DNA of 64,000 nt from MVYY01 sp012517575 (GTDB lineage: Bacteria; Bacteroidota; Bacteroidia; Bacteroidales; Paludibacteraceae): NCBI GenBank assembly GCA_031629035.1, contig JAVLUG010000007.1, forward strand, positions 124,001-188,000, in the 5' to 3' direction. This document shows positions 1 through 8,596 of the stretch, piece after piece (position 1 is the first letter of the stretch; each line of letters begins with the position of its first letter). The translations under genes were made by a program, and so were the position numbers. The notes beneath the pieces were generated by a model. The model saw only the letters and a program-made list of their open reading frames with translations, was not told the origin of the DNA and did not search any database.

Positions 1-1248
1 AAATCTACTCTATCAACAGTGATATTACAGGAAAACGACAAATATTATATTGATTATCAAAATATTGATGCTTGCCAATTTTTGTCCGACAACCAATATT
101 TTATTTTTATGAATGAAAAAGATGGCTTTCGTCATGTTTACCGGTACAGAATTAATGGTTCGCTCGACAAACAATTGACGAAAGGTAATTTTGATGTAAC
201 ACAAGTTTATGGTTTTGACGAAAAGAACCAAGTGCTCTATTATCAGTCGGCAGAAACATCGCCTATGCAAAGAGATATTTATTCGGTCAGCCTGAAAGGC
301 GTTAAAAAGAAAATCACCAATGAAAAAGGTTATCACCGCGCAATATTTAATTCTACCTTTAGTTACTTTGCCGATAATTTTTCAAGTCTTCAAAGGCCTG
401 ATAAGCTTACTTTATATGCCAACAATGGTAGTGTAATTCGTGAAATGCAAAATTCCGACAACATGTTGCAAACTTGGAATTCCCTTCATTTGCCTAAAAA
501 GGAATTATTCAGTTTTACAACTTCTGAAAATATTTCGTTAAACGGATGGATATTGAAACCGCTCAATTTTGATCCGAATAAAAAATATCCTTTATTATTG
601 ATTCAGTACAGTGGTCCTAATTCGCAAATGGTTTTGGACAAATGGGATGTGGACTGGGAATATTATTTGGCTGAAAAAAATATGGTTGTGGCTTGTGTTG
701 ATGGACGTGGAACAGGAGCTCGCGGAGTAGAATTCAGAAAATGTACTTATGAACAGTTAGGAGTTCTCGAAGCCAAAGATCAAACAGAGGCTGCCCGATT
801 TTTTAGTAAACAAAGTTATATTGATCAAAGCAGAATAGGTATTTGGGGCTGGAGTTACGGCGGTTTTCTTACGTTAATGGCCATGAGTATGGATGAAAAT
901 TTATTTAAGGCCGGAATTGCTGTGGCTCCTGTTACCGACTGGAGATTTTACAATGCAGCTTATACCGAAAGATACATGCGTCGTCCTCAGGAAAATTTTA
1001 AGGGATACGATCTTTCTTCGCCTTTGATGAAAGCCGACAAGTTAAAAGGAGAATTGCTGATTATTCACGGAACTGCCGATGACAATGTGCATACACAAAA
1101 TACTATGATGTATGTAAAACGACTGGAAGAAGCCGATAAACAGTATAACATGCAGCTTTTTACAGACAAAAATCATAGCATTTTGGGAAAACAAACCCGT
1201 AGGTATTTGTACAGAACAATGAGTAGCTTTTTATTTAAAAATTTGTAG
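1..1248 (+). CDS. S9 family prolyl oligopeptidase (dipeptidyl peptidase IV-like), 3' part
   Basis: The frame is open to the first base of the window with no convincing start, so this is the C-terminal ~415 residues of a longer gene. The N-terminal part seen here is the end of a beta-propeller. From about base 520 it becomes an alpha/beta hydrolase domain of the DPP IV type. The nucleophile motif GWSYGG has its Ser codon at 853-855; HGTADDNVH supplies the acid region and DKNHS the catalytic His. Family members are periplasmic or membrane-anchored peptidases that cut X-Pro or X-Ala dipeptides from peptides. Any signal peptide is outside the window. The TAG stop is at 1246-1248. Family assignment is firm; exact substrate is not. 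Confidence 0.9.
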   Translation, partial: KSTLSTVILQENDKYYIDYQNIDACQFLSDNQYFIFMNEKDGFRHVYRYRINGSLDKQLTKGNFDVTQVYGFDEKNQVLYYQSAETSPMQRDIYSVSLKGVKKKITNEKGYHRAIFNSTFSYFADNFSSLQRPDKLTLYANNGSVIREMQNSDNMLQTWNSLHLPKKELFSFTTSENISLNGWILKPLNFDPNKKYPLLLIQYSGPNSQMVLDKWDVDWEYYLAEKNMVVACVDGRGTGARGVEFRKCTYEQLGVLEAKDQTEAARFFSKQSYIDQSRIGIWGWSYGGFLTLMAMSMDENLFKAGIAVAPVTDWRFYNAAYTERYMRRPQENFKGYDLSSPLMKADKLKGELLIIHGTADDNVHTQNTMMYVKRLEEADKQYNMQLFTDKNHSILGKQTRRYLYRTMSSFLFKNL

Positions 1249-1349
1249 TTCAATAATATTTAAAAAATTAGACTGTCATTATTGACTAAATATATGTTGT
1301 AAAACATTTTTTGTATCAAGCTTTTTTGTTTATACTGTTAAAAGTAACT

Positions 1350-1372
1350 GACAAAAAAATGGTATTTTTGTC
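1350..1372 (+). promoter_or_regulatory. Candidate promoter -7 box inside an inverted repeat, ahead of sugar transporter
   Basis: TATTTTTG at 1363-1370 fits the Bacteroidetes -7 consensus TAnnTTTG and lies 67 bases before the transporter ATG. It is overlapped by an 8-bp perfect inverted repeat, GACAAAAA (1350-1357) and TTTTTGTC (1365-1372). No good -33 TTG is present at the usual spacing. The overlap of a palindrome with the -7 box could be an operator, but this is inference. Confidence 0.35.
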
Positions 1373-1436
1373 GGTCAATATAAATTCATTCAAAAAACAT
1401 TTTTATTTCAATTAACTTTATTAATTCTAAAACAAT

Positions 1437-2792
1437 ATGAGTACAGAGAAAAAAAATGGAAATCTGGTGGCCATTATCACCATGTTTTTCCTGTTTGCAA
1501 TGATTTCGTTTGTTACTAATCTTGCTGCGCCGATCGGGGTAATTTGGAAAAATCAGCCAGCCTTTGAAGGTTCCAATTTCCTTGGCATGCTGGGAAATAT
1601 GATGAACTTTTTGGCTTATTTGTTTATGGGTATTCCTGCCGGTAAATTGCTTTCAAAAATCGGTTATAAAAAAACGGCTCTTGTAGCTATTGCGGTAGGT
1701 TTTTTTGGTGTACTGACGCAATATCTTTCCGGGATAATTGGCGTTGGAGCTGAAATTTTCTCCCTTCCGGCCAATTTCTTTGTTTATTTGCTGGGTGCAT
1801 TTATTGCCGGCTTTTCAGTTTGTATGCTTAACACAGTTGTCAATCCAATGTTGAATTTACTTGGAGGTGGTGGCAACAAAGGAAATCAGTTGATTCAAAT
1901 CGGAGCAACATTCAATTCTTTGGCAGCAACCATAACGCCCATGTTTGTAGGAGCTTTGATTGGCGATATTACTAAAGAGCGTGTTTTATCCGGTGAAGTT
2001 ACCATTAACAGTGTAAATCCTGTGTTGTATATCGCTTTGGGAGTTTTTGCAGCTGCTTTTCTTATTCTGTTGTTTATTCCTATTGAAGATCCTGATGAAA
2101 ACAGAAAGAAAAGATCTGAAATCAAATACGAACATTCTCCCTGGAATTTCCGTCATTTTGTGTTAGGATCCATTGCTATCTTTATTTATGTGGGAGTCGA
2201 AGTTGGTATTCCAGGAACACTTAATTTTTTCCTTGCCGATATTTCTGATAAAGGAGCTTCGTTGGATCCGCAAAAAGCTGCAGCCATTGCCGGTTTTGTT
2301 GCAGGAACTTACTGGTTCCTTATGCTTATAGGACGTTTTCTTGGTAGTTTGGTCGGTGGAAAAGTTTCCAGTAAAACCATGTTGACATTCGTTTCTATAG
2401 TTGGAATTATATTGGTATTACTTGCTGTTTTATTACCAAAAAATATCACAACTTTAATGCCCGTATTTACCGGCTCCTCATTCAGTATGGTGCAAGTACC
2501 GCTCATAGCTTTATTCCTTGTTCTTTGCGGTTTGTGTACTTCTATTATGTGGGGTAGCATTTTCAATCTTGCAGTGGAAGGACTCGGAAAATATACGGCT
2601 GCTGCTTCAGGAATATTTATGATGATGGTTGTAGGTGGAGGAATTTTACCTCTTCTTCAAAATTGGATTGCCGACATTTCTACTTATCAGGCAAGTTACA
2701 TTGTAATTTTGGTTGGTTTGCTGTATATTTTGTTCTATGCTTTGATTGGTTCTAAAAATGTAAACAAAAACATTCCTGTAGAAGTGGAATAA
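1437..2792 (+). CDS. Sugar MFS transporter (FucP/GluP-like, glucose/galactose type)
   Basis: A 451-residue polytopic membrane protein with about 12 hydrophobic segments and the short cytoplasmic loops of the fucose/glucose-galactose:H+ symporter branch of the major facilitator superfamily. The loop after TM2 reads GKLLSKIGYKKT, a form of the MFS loop 2-3 signature. The second half begins after a charged central loop (about residues 218-235, rich in E, D, K and R). The ATG at 1437 follows an AT-rich leader. A ROK glucokinase follows after 21 bases, so the pair most likely imports and phosphorylates a hexose. The neighbour points to glucose, but substrate specificity cannot be read from the sequence. 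Confidence 0.85.
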   Translation: MSTEKKNGNLVAIITMFFLFAMISFVTNLAAPIGVIWKNQPAFEGSNFLGMLGNMMNFLAYLFMGIPAGKLLSKIGYKKTALVAIAVGFFGVLTQYLSGIIGVGAEIFSLPANFFVYLLGAFIAGFSVCMLNTVVNPMLNLLGGGGNKGNQLIQIGATFNSLAATITPMFVGALIGDITKERVLSGEVTINSVNPVLYIALGVFAAAFLILLFIPIEDPDENRKKRSEIKYEHSPWNFRHFVLGSIAIFIYVGVEVGIPGTLNFFLADISDKGASLDPQKAAAIAGFVAGTYWFLMLIGRFLGSLVGGKVSSKTMLTFVSIVGIILVLLAVLLPKNITTLMPVFTGSSFSMVQVPLIALFLVLCGLCTSIMWGSIFNLAVEGLGKYTAAASGIFMMMVVGGGILPLLQNWIADISTYQASYIVILVGLLYILFYALIGSKNVNKNIPVEVE

Positions 2793-2813
2793 ATCTTATA
2801 AAATTATCGTATT

Positions 2814-3767
2814 ATGGAAAAACCTTATGTAATTGGAATAGATATGGGCGGAACCAATACCGTTTTTGGTATTGTGGACGTTCGGGGTAATGTGATTTCT
2901 AAAAGTGCCATCAAGACTGCGGTTCATGATGATGTCAACCTTTATGTAAATGATATTTATTATGAATTAATGAAACTGATTGATGCCGACGGTGGCATAG
3001 ATCAAATCAGGGGAATTGGCGTGGGAGCTCCCAATGGAAATTACTATTCGGGCACTATTGAATATGCTCCCAATTTGCCATGGAAAGGAGTTATTCCTTT
3101 TGCAAAATTGCTTTCGGATAAATTTGGTGTTCCTGTGGCATTGACCAATGATGCCAATGCAGCAGCCATTGGAGAAATGACTTATGGCATTGCTCGGGGA
3201 ATGAAAGATTTTATTATGATTACCTTGGGTACTGGCGTTGGAAGTGGAATTGTAATTGATGGAAAACTGGTTTACGGTCATGATGGATTTGCGGGTGAGC
3301 TGGGACATACAACAGCCATACGCAATGGCCGTTTATGTGGCTGTGGAAAAAATGGTTGTTTGGAAGCCTATTCTTCGGCTACCGGTGTGGCACGTACGGC
3401 ACGTGAGATTCTTGAAACTACCAATCAGGAAAGTATTTTACGTAACATTCCTCTTTCCGATATTACATCCAAAGATGTTTATGATGCTGCGAAGGAAGGA
3501 GATCAGGTGGCAATAGACATTTTTAATTTTACCGGAAAAATTTTAGGAGAAGCATTTGCCGATTTTGTTGCTTTCAGTTCTCCTGAAGCTATTATTCTTT
3601 TTGGAGGCTTATCAAAAGCAGGAGAATTTATTTTAAATCCGATTGTTGAAAATATGGAAAAAAATCTTCTCAAAATGTGGAAAGGCAAAATCAAAATTCT
3701 GTTTTCCGAACTGAAAGAATCGGATGCAGCCGTTTTGGGAGCCAGCGCATTAGCTTGGGAACTTTAA
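2814..3767 (+). CDS. ROK family glucokinase
   Basis: A 317-residue cytoplasmic sugar kinase that phosphorylates a hexose, probably glucose, with ATP. The N-terminal phosphate-binding motif is DMGGTN (about residues 10-15), followed later by TNDANAAAIGE and LGTGVGSGIV. The zinc-binding ROK signature CGCGKNGCLE lies about residues 177-186 with the upstream His in GELGHT. Length matches the family. The gene sits 21 bases after the sugar transporter, so the two probably form an operon ending at the hairpin at 3786-3828. ROK kinases also act on allose, fructose or N-acetylhexosamines; glucose is the likeliest substrate here. Confidence 0.88.
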   Translation: MEKPYVIGIDMGGTNTVFGIVDVRGNVISKSAIKTAVHDDVNLYVNDIYYELMKLIDADGGIDQIRGIGVGAPNGNYYSGTIEYAPNLPWKGVIPFAKLLSDKFGVPVALTNDANAAAIGEMTYGIARGMKDFIMITLGTGVGSGIVIDGKLVYGHDGFAGELGHTTAIRNGRLCGCGKNGCLEAYSSATGVARTAREILETTNQESILRNIPLSDITSKDVYDAAKEGDQVAIDIFNFTGKILGEAFADFVAFSSPEAIILFGGLSKAGEFILNPIVENMEKNLLKMWKGKIKILFSELKESDAAVLGASALAWEL

Positions 3768-3789
3768 AAACGTAAAATAGTATATATTT

Positions 3790-3828
3790 AAAAAAGGCAA
3801 TTGCGGGTTTAACCCACAGTTGCCTTTT
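3790..3828. terminator. Bidirectional rho-independent terminator
   Basis: An imperfect stem of 19 pairs (AAAAAGGCAA arm against TTGCCTTTTT arm) with a very small loop, with one mismatch and one G-T pair. It has A-runs on the left and T-runs on the right, and lies between the convergent glucokinase and nucleoside transporter genes, so it can serve both. Confidence 0.8.
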
Positions 3829-3858
3829 TCGTTGGATAGTTAATAGTTGGAAAATCAA

Positions 3859-5154
3859 TTATCTATTTGTTTCGGCAACTTCATTGTAGTTGTGTTTGTA
3901 TTTGAAGAGAATAGCAAACAAAATTCCCACTATCAAAGCATAACCTGCAAAAATAAACCAAACACTTGTCCAGTCGCCAATCAGCAAAGATTTTGTTTCC
4001 GTCCCCACCATAACATTTTGCCAAGAGCAAAACCGATTGACTACCCATTGAGCGCTCAAAGTTCCAACGGTAGCGCCAATTCCGTTTGTCATCAGCATAA
4101 AAAGTCCCTGAGCGCTGGAACGAATAGAAGGATCGGTTTCCTTATCCACAAACAGAGAGCCGGATATGTTGAAAAAATCAAATGCAATTCCGTAAACAAT
4201 CATTGAAAGAATTAAAAGCCAAACGCCACTTCCCGGATTACCAACGCCAAAAAGTCCAAATCGGAATACCCATGCAAACATCGACATTAGCATCACGGTT
4301 TTAATTCCAAATCTTTTTAGAAAAAAAGGAATCAGCAAAATACAAAGTGTCTCGGAAATTTGAGAAAGTGAAATCAACATGTTGGAATGCTGAACGCCAA
4401 ATGTGTGAACAAATTCTGGAGATGCTTCAAAGGAAGCAATAAAAGGATTTGCAAATCCATTGGTGATTTGAAGGGAAACGCCCAGTAACATTGAAAAAAT
4501 GAAAAAAATTGCCATCTTTTTTTGTTTGAAAAGTCGGAAAGCATTTAGTCCTAAAGCTTCAACCATCGTCTTCTTTTCAACGTCATTCGTTTTGCATTGT
4601 GGTAATGAAAAGGCATAAATTCCGAGCACAATTCCCAAACAAGCACTAAAAACAAATTGCATCGAAGAAGTTTGAAATCCCAACAAATCGGTTATCCACA
4701 TTGAACAGATAAATCCAATAGTGCCAAAAACCCGAATGGGCGGGAAAGATTTAACCGTATCATAGCCATATTGTGTTAATATATTGTATGCTACCGAATT
4801 GGACAAAGCAATTGTGGGCATGTAAAATGCAACACTTAATGTGTAAAGGGTAAAAAAAATGGAAAAGGAGACATTTGTTCCTGCCTGAAGTCCGTAAATA
4901 CCTGCAGCAGCCATAAATAGAGCAGCTAAACAGTGAGAAATTCCCAACAATTTTTGCGCTTGAACCCAACGGTCGGCTATGATGCCCAAAAGAGCCGGCA
5001 TGAAAAGGGAAACAATACCTTGAACGGAATAAAATAAGCCGATACTTCCGCCGAGACCTGCCGGGCCAAGATAACGGGACATCGAAGTTAGATAAGCTCC
5101 CCAAATGGCAAATTGGAGAAAATTCATTACGGTTAAACGAATTTTAATACTCAT
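3859..5154 (-). CDS. Nucleoside permease, MFS (NupG/XapB-like)
   Basis: A 431-residue membrane protein with about 12 transmembrane segments. The opening (IKIRLTVMNFLQFAIWGAYL) and the PALLGIIADRW loop are typical of the nucleoside:H+ symporter family that includes NupG and XapB. Its role is uptake of nucleosides across the inner membrane. It is transcribed alone, convergent with the glucokinase gene, from a promoter about 210 bases upstream (5367-5396). In Bacteroidetes this family is often near nucleoside phosphorylases or hydrolases, but none is seen here. Specificity is not defined by sequence. Confidence 0.85.
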   Translation of the reverse strand: MSIKIRLTVMNFLQFAIWGAYLTSMSRYLGPAGLGGSIGLFYSVQGIVSLFMPALLGIIADRWVQAQKLLGISHCLAALFMAAAGIYGLQAGTNVSFSIFFTLYTLSVAFYMPTIALSNSVAYNILTQYGYDTVKSFPPIRVFGTIGFICSMWITDLLGFQTSSMQFVFSACLGIVLGIYAFSLPQCKTNDVEKKTMVEALGLNAFRLFKQKKMAIFFIFSMLLGVSLQITNGFANPFIASFEASPEFVHTFGVQHSNMLISLSQISETLCILLIPFFLKRFGIKTVMLMSMFAWVFRFGLFGVGNPGSGVWLLILSMIVYGIAFDFFNISGSLFVDKETDPSIRSSAQGLFMLMTNGIGATVGTLSAQWVVNRFCSWQNVMVGTETKSLLIGDWTSVWFIFAGYALIVGILFAILFKYKHNYNEVAETNR

Positions 5155-5366
5155 AGCATTCTGATTTAAATAATTGTTGAAATAATTCTTTGCAATAAAA
5201 TAGCTTCAATATTTGTAATTTCTATTATTAATTTTTTAAATACGAATCTTATTTATAAATATTTCATTTAGTTAAGCTCAAATCAGAGCAATCGGTTAAA
5301 AAATTGCTGCTTGATTTTTTATCGGGGGAAAAGAAAAGTAAATTCAAAATTTTTATTTCGAGCACG

Positions 5367-5396
5367 CAAAGATAGAGAAAAACTGGAAAAAGCCAA
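5367..5396 (-). promoter_or_regulatory. Promoter of nucleoside permease gene
   Basis: Read on the minus strand: TTG (5396-5394), 19 bases, then TATCTTTG (5374-5367). Both boxes and the spacing fit the Bacteroidetes sigma-ABfr consensus TTG-N19-21-TAnnTTTG. Transcription would start near 5360, giving a leader of about 200 bases before the ATG at 5154. No riboswitch fold was recognised in that leader. Confidence 0.6.
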
Positions 5397-5576
5397 TTTA
5401 GTAAAAAATTTTAATACAAAAATCAGAACATTTTTTGACTCAAAAAAAATGGTGTTCTTGATAAACGTATAAACTAAATAAAAAATTGCTTGTTTCCTCT
5501 TCAGAATCCCACAAATTGGATTAAAAAAATATTCATTTTGAAGTCATTTTTTTTCGATAATAAACAATTATATTCT

Positions 5577-5584
5577 TAACTTTG
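5577..5584 (+). promoter_or_regulatory. Candidate promoter -7 box for mce/mmd operon
   Basis: TAACTTTG matches TAnnTTTG and lies 113 bases before the epimerase start. No TTG is found at the ideal -33 distance, so only the -7 element is supported. This is the only good box between the divergent genes on this strand. Confidence 0.45.
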
Positions 5585-5697
5585 CAGTAAGATTGAAATA
5601 GTGAAAAATTTCAGTAATTTAATACCTTAAAAAAATACTCTGTTATTTTAATGTGCTGATTATCAATAAATTTATTTAATTATATACATAGTAATTT

Positions 5698-6108
5698 ATG
5701 AAACCAAAAAAAATTGAACACATCGGTATAGCTGTGAAAAGTTTGGATACCGCTATTCCTTTTTTTGAAAATGTGATGGGAGTAAAGTGTTATGCAGTGG
5801 AAGAAGTAGTGGATCAAAAGGTTAAAACTGCATTTTTTAAAGTTGGAGAAACTAAAATTGAATTATTGGAATCAACTGATCCAGAAGGTCCTGTAGGAAA
5901 GTTTATTGAAAAAAAAGGAGAAGGTGTTCATCATGTTGCTTTTGCTGTTGACAATGTTCAGGAGGCACTGAACGAAGCATCCGAAAATGGGGTAATGTTG
6001 ATTGACAAACAACCACGCAAAGGAGCAGAAGGGTTGAATATTGCTTTTCTTCATCCTAAATCTACTTTTGGGGTTTTGACAGAATTGTGTGAAAATCCGA
6101 ATCTGTAA
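5698..6108 (+). CDS. mce: Methylmalonyl-CoA epimerase
   Basis: A 136-residue VOC-fold metalloenzyme that interconverts (R)- and (S)-methylmalonyl-CoA in the propionate-succinate pathway. The opening IEHIGIAV carries the first metal-ligand His (residue 8). The second half repeats the fold with GVHHVAFAVD, and the end LTELCEN carries the last Glu ligand. Length is exactly that of the family. It stands directly upstream of the decarboxylase subunit genes, which use one epimer of the same substrate, so the whole set probably forms one operon for propionate production with sodium export. Confidence 0.95.
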   Translation: MKPKKIEHIGIAVKSLDTAIPFFENVMGVKCYAVEEVVDQKVKTAFFKVGETKIELLESTDPEGPVGKFIEKKGEGVHHVAFAVDNVQEALNEASENGVMLIDKQPRKGAEGLNIAFLHPKSTFGVLTELCENPNL

Positions 6109-6173
6109 TGATTGGTTTATTATTTCAGATAATTATTTAAGAAATAAAAAACATTGAAATATTGAATAAAAAT

Positions 6174-7328
6174 ATGAATAATCAGGAAAGATTAGAGCAG
6201 TTGGTAAATTTGCGTTCGCAAGCCAAGCTTGGAGGTGGGGAAAAAAGAATAGCCTCCCAACACAAAAAAGGAAAATATACGGCTCGCGAAAGAATAGAAA
6301 TGTTGTTGGACGATGGCAGTTTTGAAGAATTGGATATGTTTGTAACCCATCGATGTACCAATTTCGGAATGGAAAACGAAAAATATCTTGGCGATGGTGT
6401 TGTAACAGGTCATGGAACCATTGATGGTCGTACGGTTTATGTTTTCGCTCAGGATTTTACGGTTTTTGGAGGCTCTTTGTCCGAAACTATGGCTCAGAAA
6501 ATTTGTAAAGTCATGGATATGGCAATGAAAATGGGTGCACCCATTATTGGAATTAATGATTCGGGAGGTGCACGTATTCAGGAAGGTGTAACTTCTTTGG
6601 CTGGTTATGCCGAAATTTTTGAAAGAAATATTCTCTCATCAGGTCTTATTCCTCAAATTTCTGCCATTTTTGGACCTTGTGCGGGAGGTGCAGTTTATTC
6701 TCCAGCCTTGACCGATTTTATTGTAATGACCGAACAAAACAGTTATATGTTTGTAACTGGTCCTAAAGTTGTGAAATCAGTTACAGGAGAAGATATTTCT
6801 ACCGAAGATCTTGGTGGCGCCAATGTTCATGCTTCAAAATCGGGTGTTTCACATTTTAAGGTGCAAAATGAAGAGGAAGGTTTATTGATGATTCGTAAAC
6901 TTTTGTCTTATTTACCTCAAAATAATCTCGAAGAACCGCCTTTGGTTGAATGTACTGATCCAATTGACCGTCAGGATGATCGTTTGAATACGATTGTTCC
7001 TGATAACCCAAATTTACCTTACGACATGAAGGAAATTATTCATTCTCTGGTAGATAACGGCGAATTTTTGGAAGTTCATCAGTACTATGCCAGAAATATC
7101 ATCGTAGGTTTTGCTCGTTTAAATGGTGCGTCGGTAGGTATTATTGCCAATCAGCCAAATTTCCTTGCTGGTGTGTTGGATTGCGATGCCTCGCGCAAGG
7201 CAGCTCGATTTGTCAGATTCTGCGATGCTTTCAATATTCCGCTTTTAACTTTGGTTGATGTTCCGGGCTTTTTTTACCGGGTTCCGGTCAGGAATATTCC
7301 GGTATTATCATTCACGGAGCAAAATTAA
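6174..7328 (+). CDS. mmdA: Methylmalonyl-CoA decarboxylase carboxyltransferase subunit, N-terminal part (frameshifted)
   Basis: The larger piece of a biotin-dependent carboxyltransferase (MmdA / propionyl-CoA carboxylase beta type), normally ~515 residues. The ATG at 6174 (MNNQERLEQLV) is preferred over an in-frame TTG at 6162. Visible motifs are GGARIQEGV in the first crotonase-like domain, FGPCAGGAVYSPALTDF for acyl-CoA binding, and LVDVPGF at the break. After DVPGF the family reads LPG-GQEY-GII-HGAKL. Here that reading frame is lost at a run of seven T (7269-7275) and this frame ends in TAA at 7326-7328. The rest of the protein continues in another frame. It is either a sequencing indel or a real mutation. 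Confidence 0.88.
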   Translation: MNNQERLEQLVNLRSQAKLGGGEKRIASQHKKGKYTARERIEMLLDDGSFEELDMFVTHRCTNFGMENEKYLGDGVVTGHGTIDGRTVYVFAQDFTVFGGSLSETMAQKICKVMDMAMKMGAPIIGINDSGGARIQEGVTSLAGYAEIFERNILSSGLIPQISAIFGPCAGGAVYSPALTDFIVMTEQNSYMFVTGPKVVKSVTGEDISTEDLGGANVHASKSGVSHFKVQNEEEGLLMIRKLLSYLPQNNLEEPPLVECTDPIDRQDDRLNTIVPDNPNLPYDMKEIIHSLVDNGEFLEVHQYYARNIIVGFARLNGASVGIIANQPNFLAGVLDCDASRKAARFVRFCDAFNIPLLTLVDVPGFFYRVPVRNIPVLSFTEQN

Positions 7329-7735
7329 TGTTTGCTTACGGAGAAGCTACTGTCCCAAAAGTTACAGTTACCATTCGTAAATCTTATGGAGGTGCGCATG
7401 ATGTGATGAGTTGCAAACAATTACGTGGCGATTTCAATTATGCATGGCCTACAGCCGAAATAGCCGTAATGGGGGCCTCAGGAGCCATAGAAATTCTCGA
7501 AGGGAAAAATATTGCAGCTATTTCTGATCCTGAAGAAAAGGCAAAATATATAGCCCAAAAAGTGGCCGAATACAACGAAAAATTTACCAATCCTTATCAG
7601 GCTGCTTCTTATGGTTATATCGATGACGTGATTGAGCCACGCAATACACGCTTCAGAATTATTCGTGCTTTTGAAACACTGCAAACCAAAAAAGTGGTAA
7701 ACCCCTTAAAAAAACATTGTAATATTCCATTATGA
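7328..7735 (+). CDS. mmdA: Methylmalonyl-CoA decarboxylase carboxyltransferase subunit, C-terminal part (frameshifted)
   Basis: C-terminal 135 residues of the same carboxyltransferase. It includes the second half of the acyl-CoA/biotin site: VPKVTVTIRKSYGGAHDVM and the WPTAEIAVMGASGA motif, ending in the usual KKHCNIPL. The frame is already correct from about 7275, before the ATG at 7328: bases 7276-7327 read PGSGQEYSGIIIHGAKL in this frame. So 7328 is not a real start but the first Met after the break. A functional protein would need the two frames joined. The stop overlaps the next start (ATGA). Confidence 0.85.
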   Translation: MFAYGEATVPKVTVTIRKSYGGAHDVMSCKQLRGDFNYAWPTAEIAVMGASGAIEILEGKNIAAISDPEEKAKYIAQKVAEYNEKFTNPYQAASYGYIDDVIEPRNTRFRIIRAFETLQTKKVVNPLKKHCNIPL

Positions 7736-8076
7736 CGATGATGAAAATATTATTTATTAGCTCATGGAATGAGCTTTTTTCCGGTTCTGTTGCAGGGATT
7801 ATTGTTGTTGTCTCGTTAATTGTATTGGTTATTTTGATTCATATGATTCAGTCGTTTGTGAAAAAGAATTCAAAATCAAAAGTTCTCGACTCAGAAGAAA
7901 TTGCGGATAACAAAAATATACCGGCAGAAGAAATTGCAGCAATAGCTATGGCGTTGCATCTTTACCTCGATAGCGCGCATGATGAAGAAAGCAATGTACT
8001 TACTATTAAAAGAATTGAGCGTCGTTATTCGCCTTGGAATTCAAAAATTTATGGACTTAATAATTTACACAGATAA
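7732..8076 (+). CDS. Methylmalonyl-CoA decarboxylase, OadG-like small membrane subunit
   Basis: A 114-residue protein with one N-terminal membrane span (about residues 20-40) followed by a soluble tail. The tail includes EEIAAIAMALHLYL and a stretch ending RYSPWNSKIYGLN, the usual C-terminus of OadG-like gamma/delta subunits in Bacteroidetes sodium-pumping decarboxylases. These subunits hold the carboxyltransferase to the membrane pump. The start overlaps the upstream stop by ATGA, and the downstream biotin gene starts at the last base of this gene, so translation is probably coupled. ATG codons at 7738 and 7741 are alternative starts. Confidence 0.85.
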   Translation: MTMMKILFISSWNELFSGSVAGIIVVVSLIVLVILIHMIQSFVKKNSKSKVLDSEEIADNKNIPAEEIAAIAMALHLYLDSAHDEESNVLTIKRIERRYSPWNSKIYGLNNLHR

Positions 8077-8522
8077 TGAAAAAATTTGATTTCAATATTA
8101 ATGGAAACGATTACCAGGTTAATATTAAATCTGTTGAAGGAAATATTGCAAAAATAGAAGTCAACGGTACACCTTATACGGTAAAGCTTAATCAGGAAGT
8201 GAAAGTTACCAAAACTCCCGTTATTGTTCATAAAGAAGTGCCTCTGACACCCAGTAACATGAATGTAGCCGAAAAATTCAATCCTGTTCCGCCCAGTAAC
8301 AAACCAAGTTCTAATGTTATTAAATCTCCTCTGCCGGGAAATATTGTCAAAGTGAATGTTAGAGAAGGCGATACTTTCAAGGAAGGTGATGTGTTGTTGG
8401 TAATGGAGTCAATGAAGATGGAAAACAATATTTTGGCTGAACGTGATGGTAAAATCGTAAGAGTTTGTGCTCCTGCTGGGAAAACAGTTATGCAGGATGA
8501 AGTTTTGTTCGAAATCGAGTAA
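8076..8522 (+). CDS. Biotin carrier subunit of methylmalonyl-CoA decarboxylase
   Basis: A 148-residue acetyl-CoA carboxylase BCCP-type protein that shuttles the carboxyl group from the transferase to the membrane decarboxylase. It has an N-terminal structured segment, a Pro/Ser/Asn-rich linker (about residues 60-85) and a C-terminal biotinyl domain beginning SPLPGNIVKV. The biotin attachment site reads ESMKM, with the modified Lys at residue 114 (codon 8415-8417). The common form is EAMKM, so Ala to Ser is a mild deviation. It lies between the OadG-like and beta subunit genes, as expected for the operon. Confidence 0.92.
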   Translation: MKKFDFNINGNDYQVNIKSVEGNIAKIEVNGTPYTVKLNQEVKVTKTPVIVHKEVPLTPSNMNVAEKFNPVPPSNKPSSNVIKSPLPGNIVKVNVREGDTFKEGDVLLVMESMKMENNILAERDGKIVRVCAPAGKTVMQDEVLFEIE

Positions 8523-8596
8523 TTTTACCGAATAGCATAAACTTACATTCTTCATTATCAATGCCGTATAAGATTTTTATAAAAAACTTAAACTAA

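Noticed and set aside
7262..7330. Programmed ribosomal frameshift in mmdA
   Set aside because: T TTT TTA is present but its codon phase does not match the X XXY YYZ rule for the incoming frame. The family sequence also predicts five T, so an indel explains it more simply. Kept only as a minor option.
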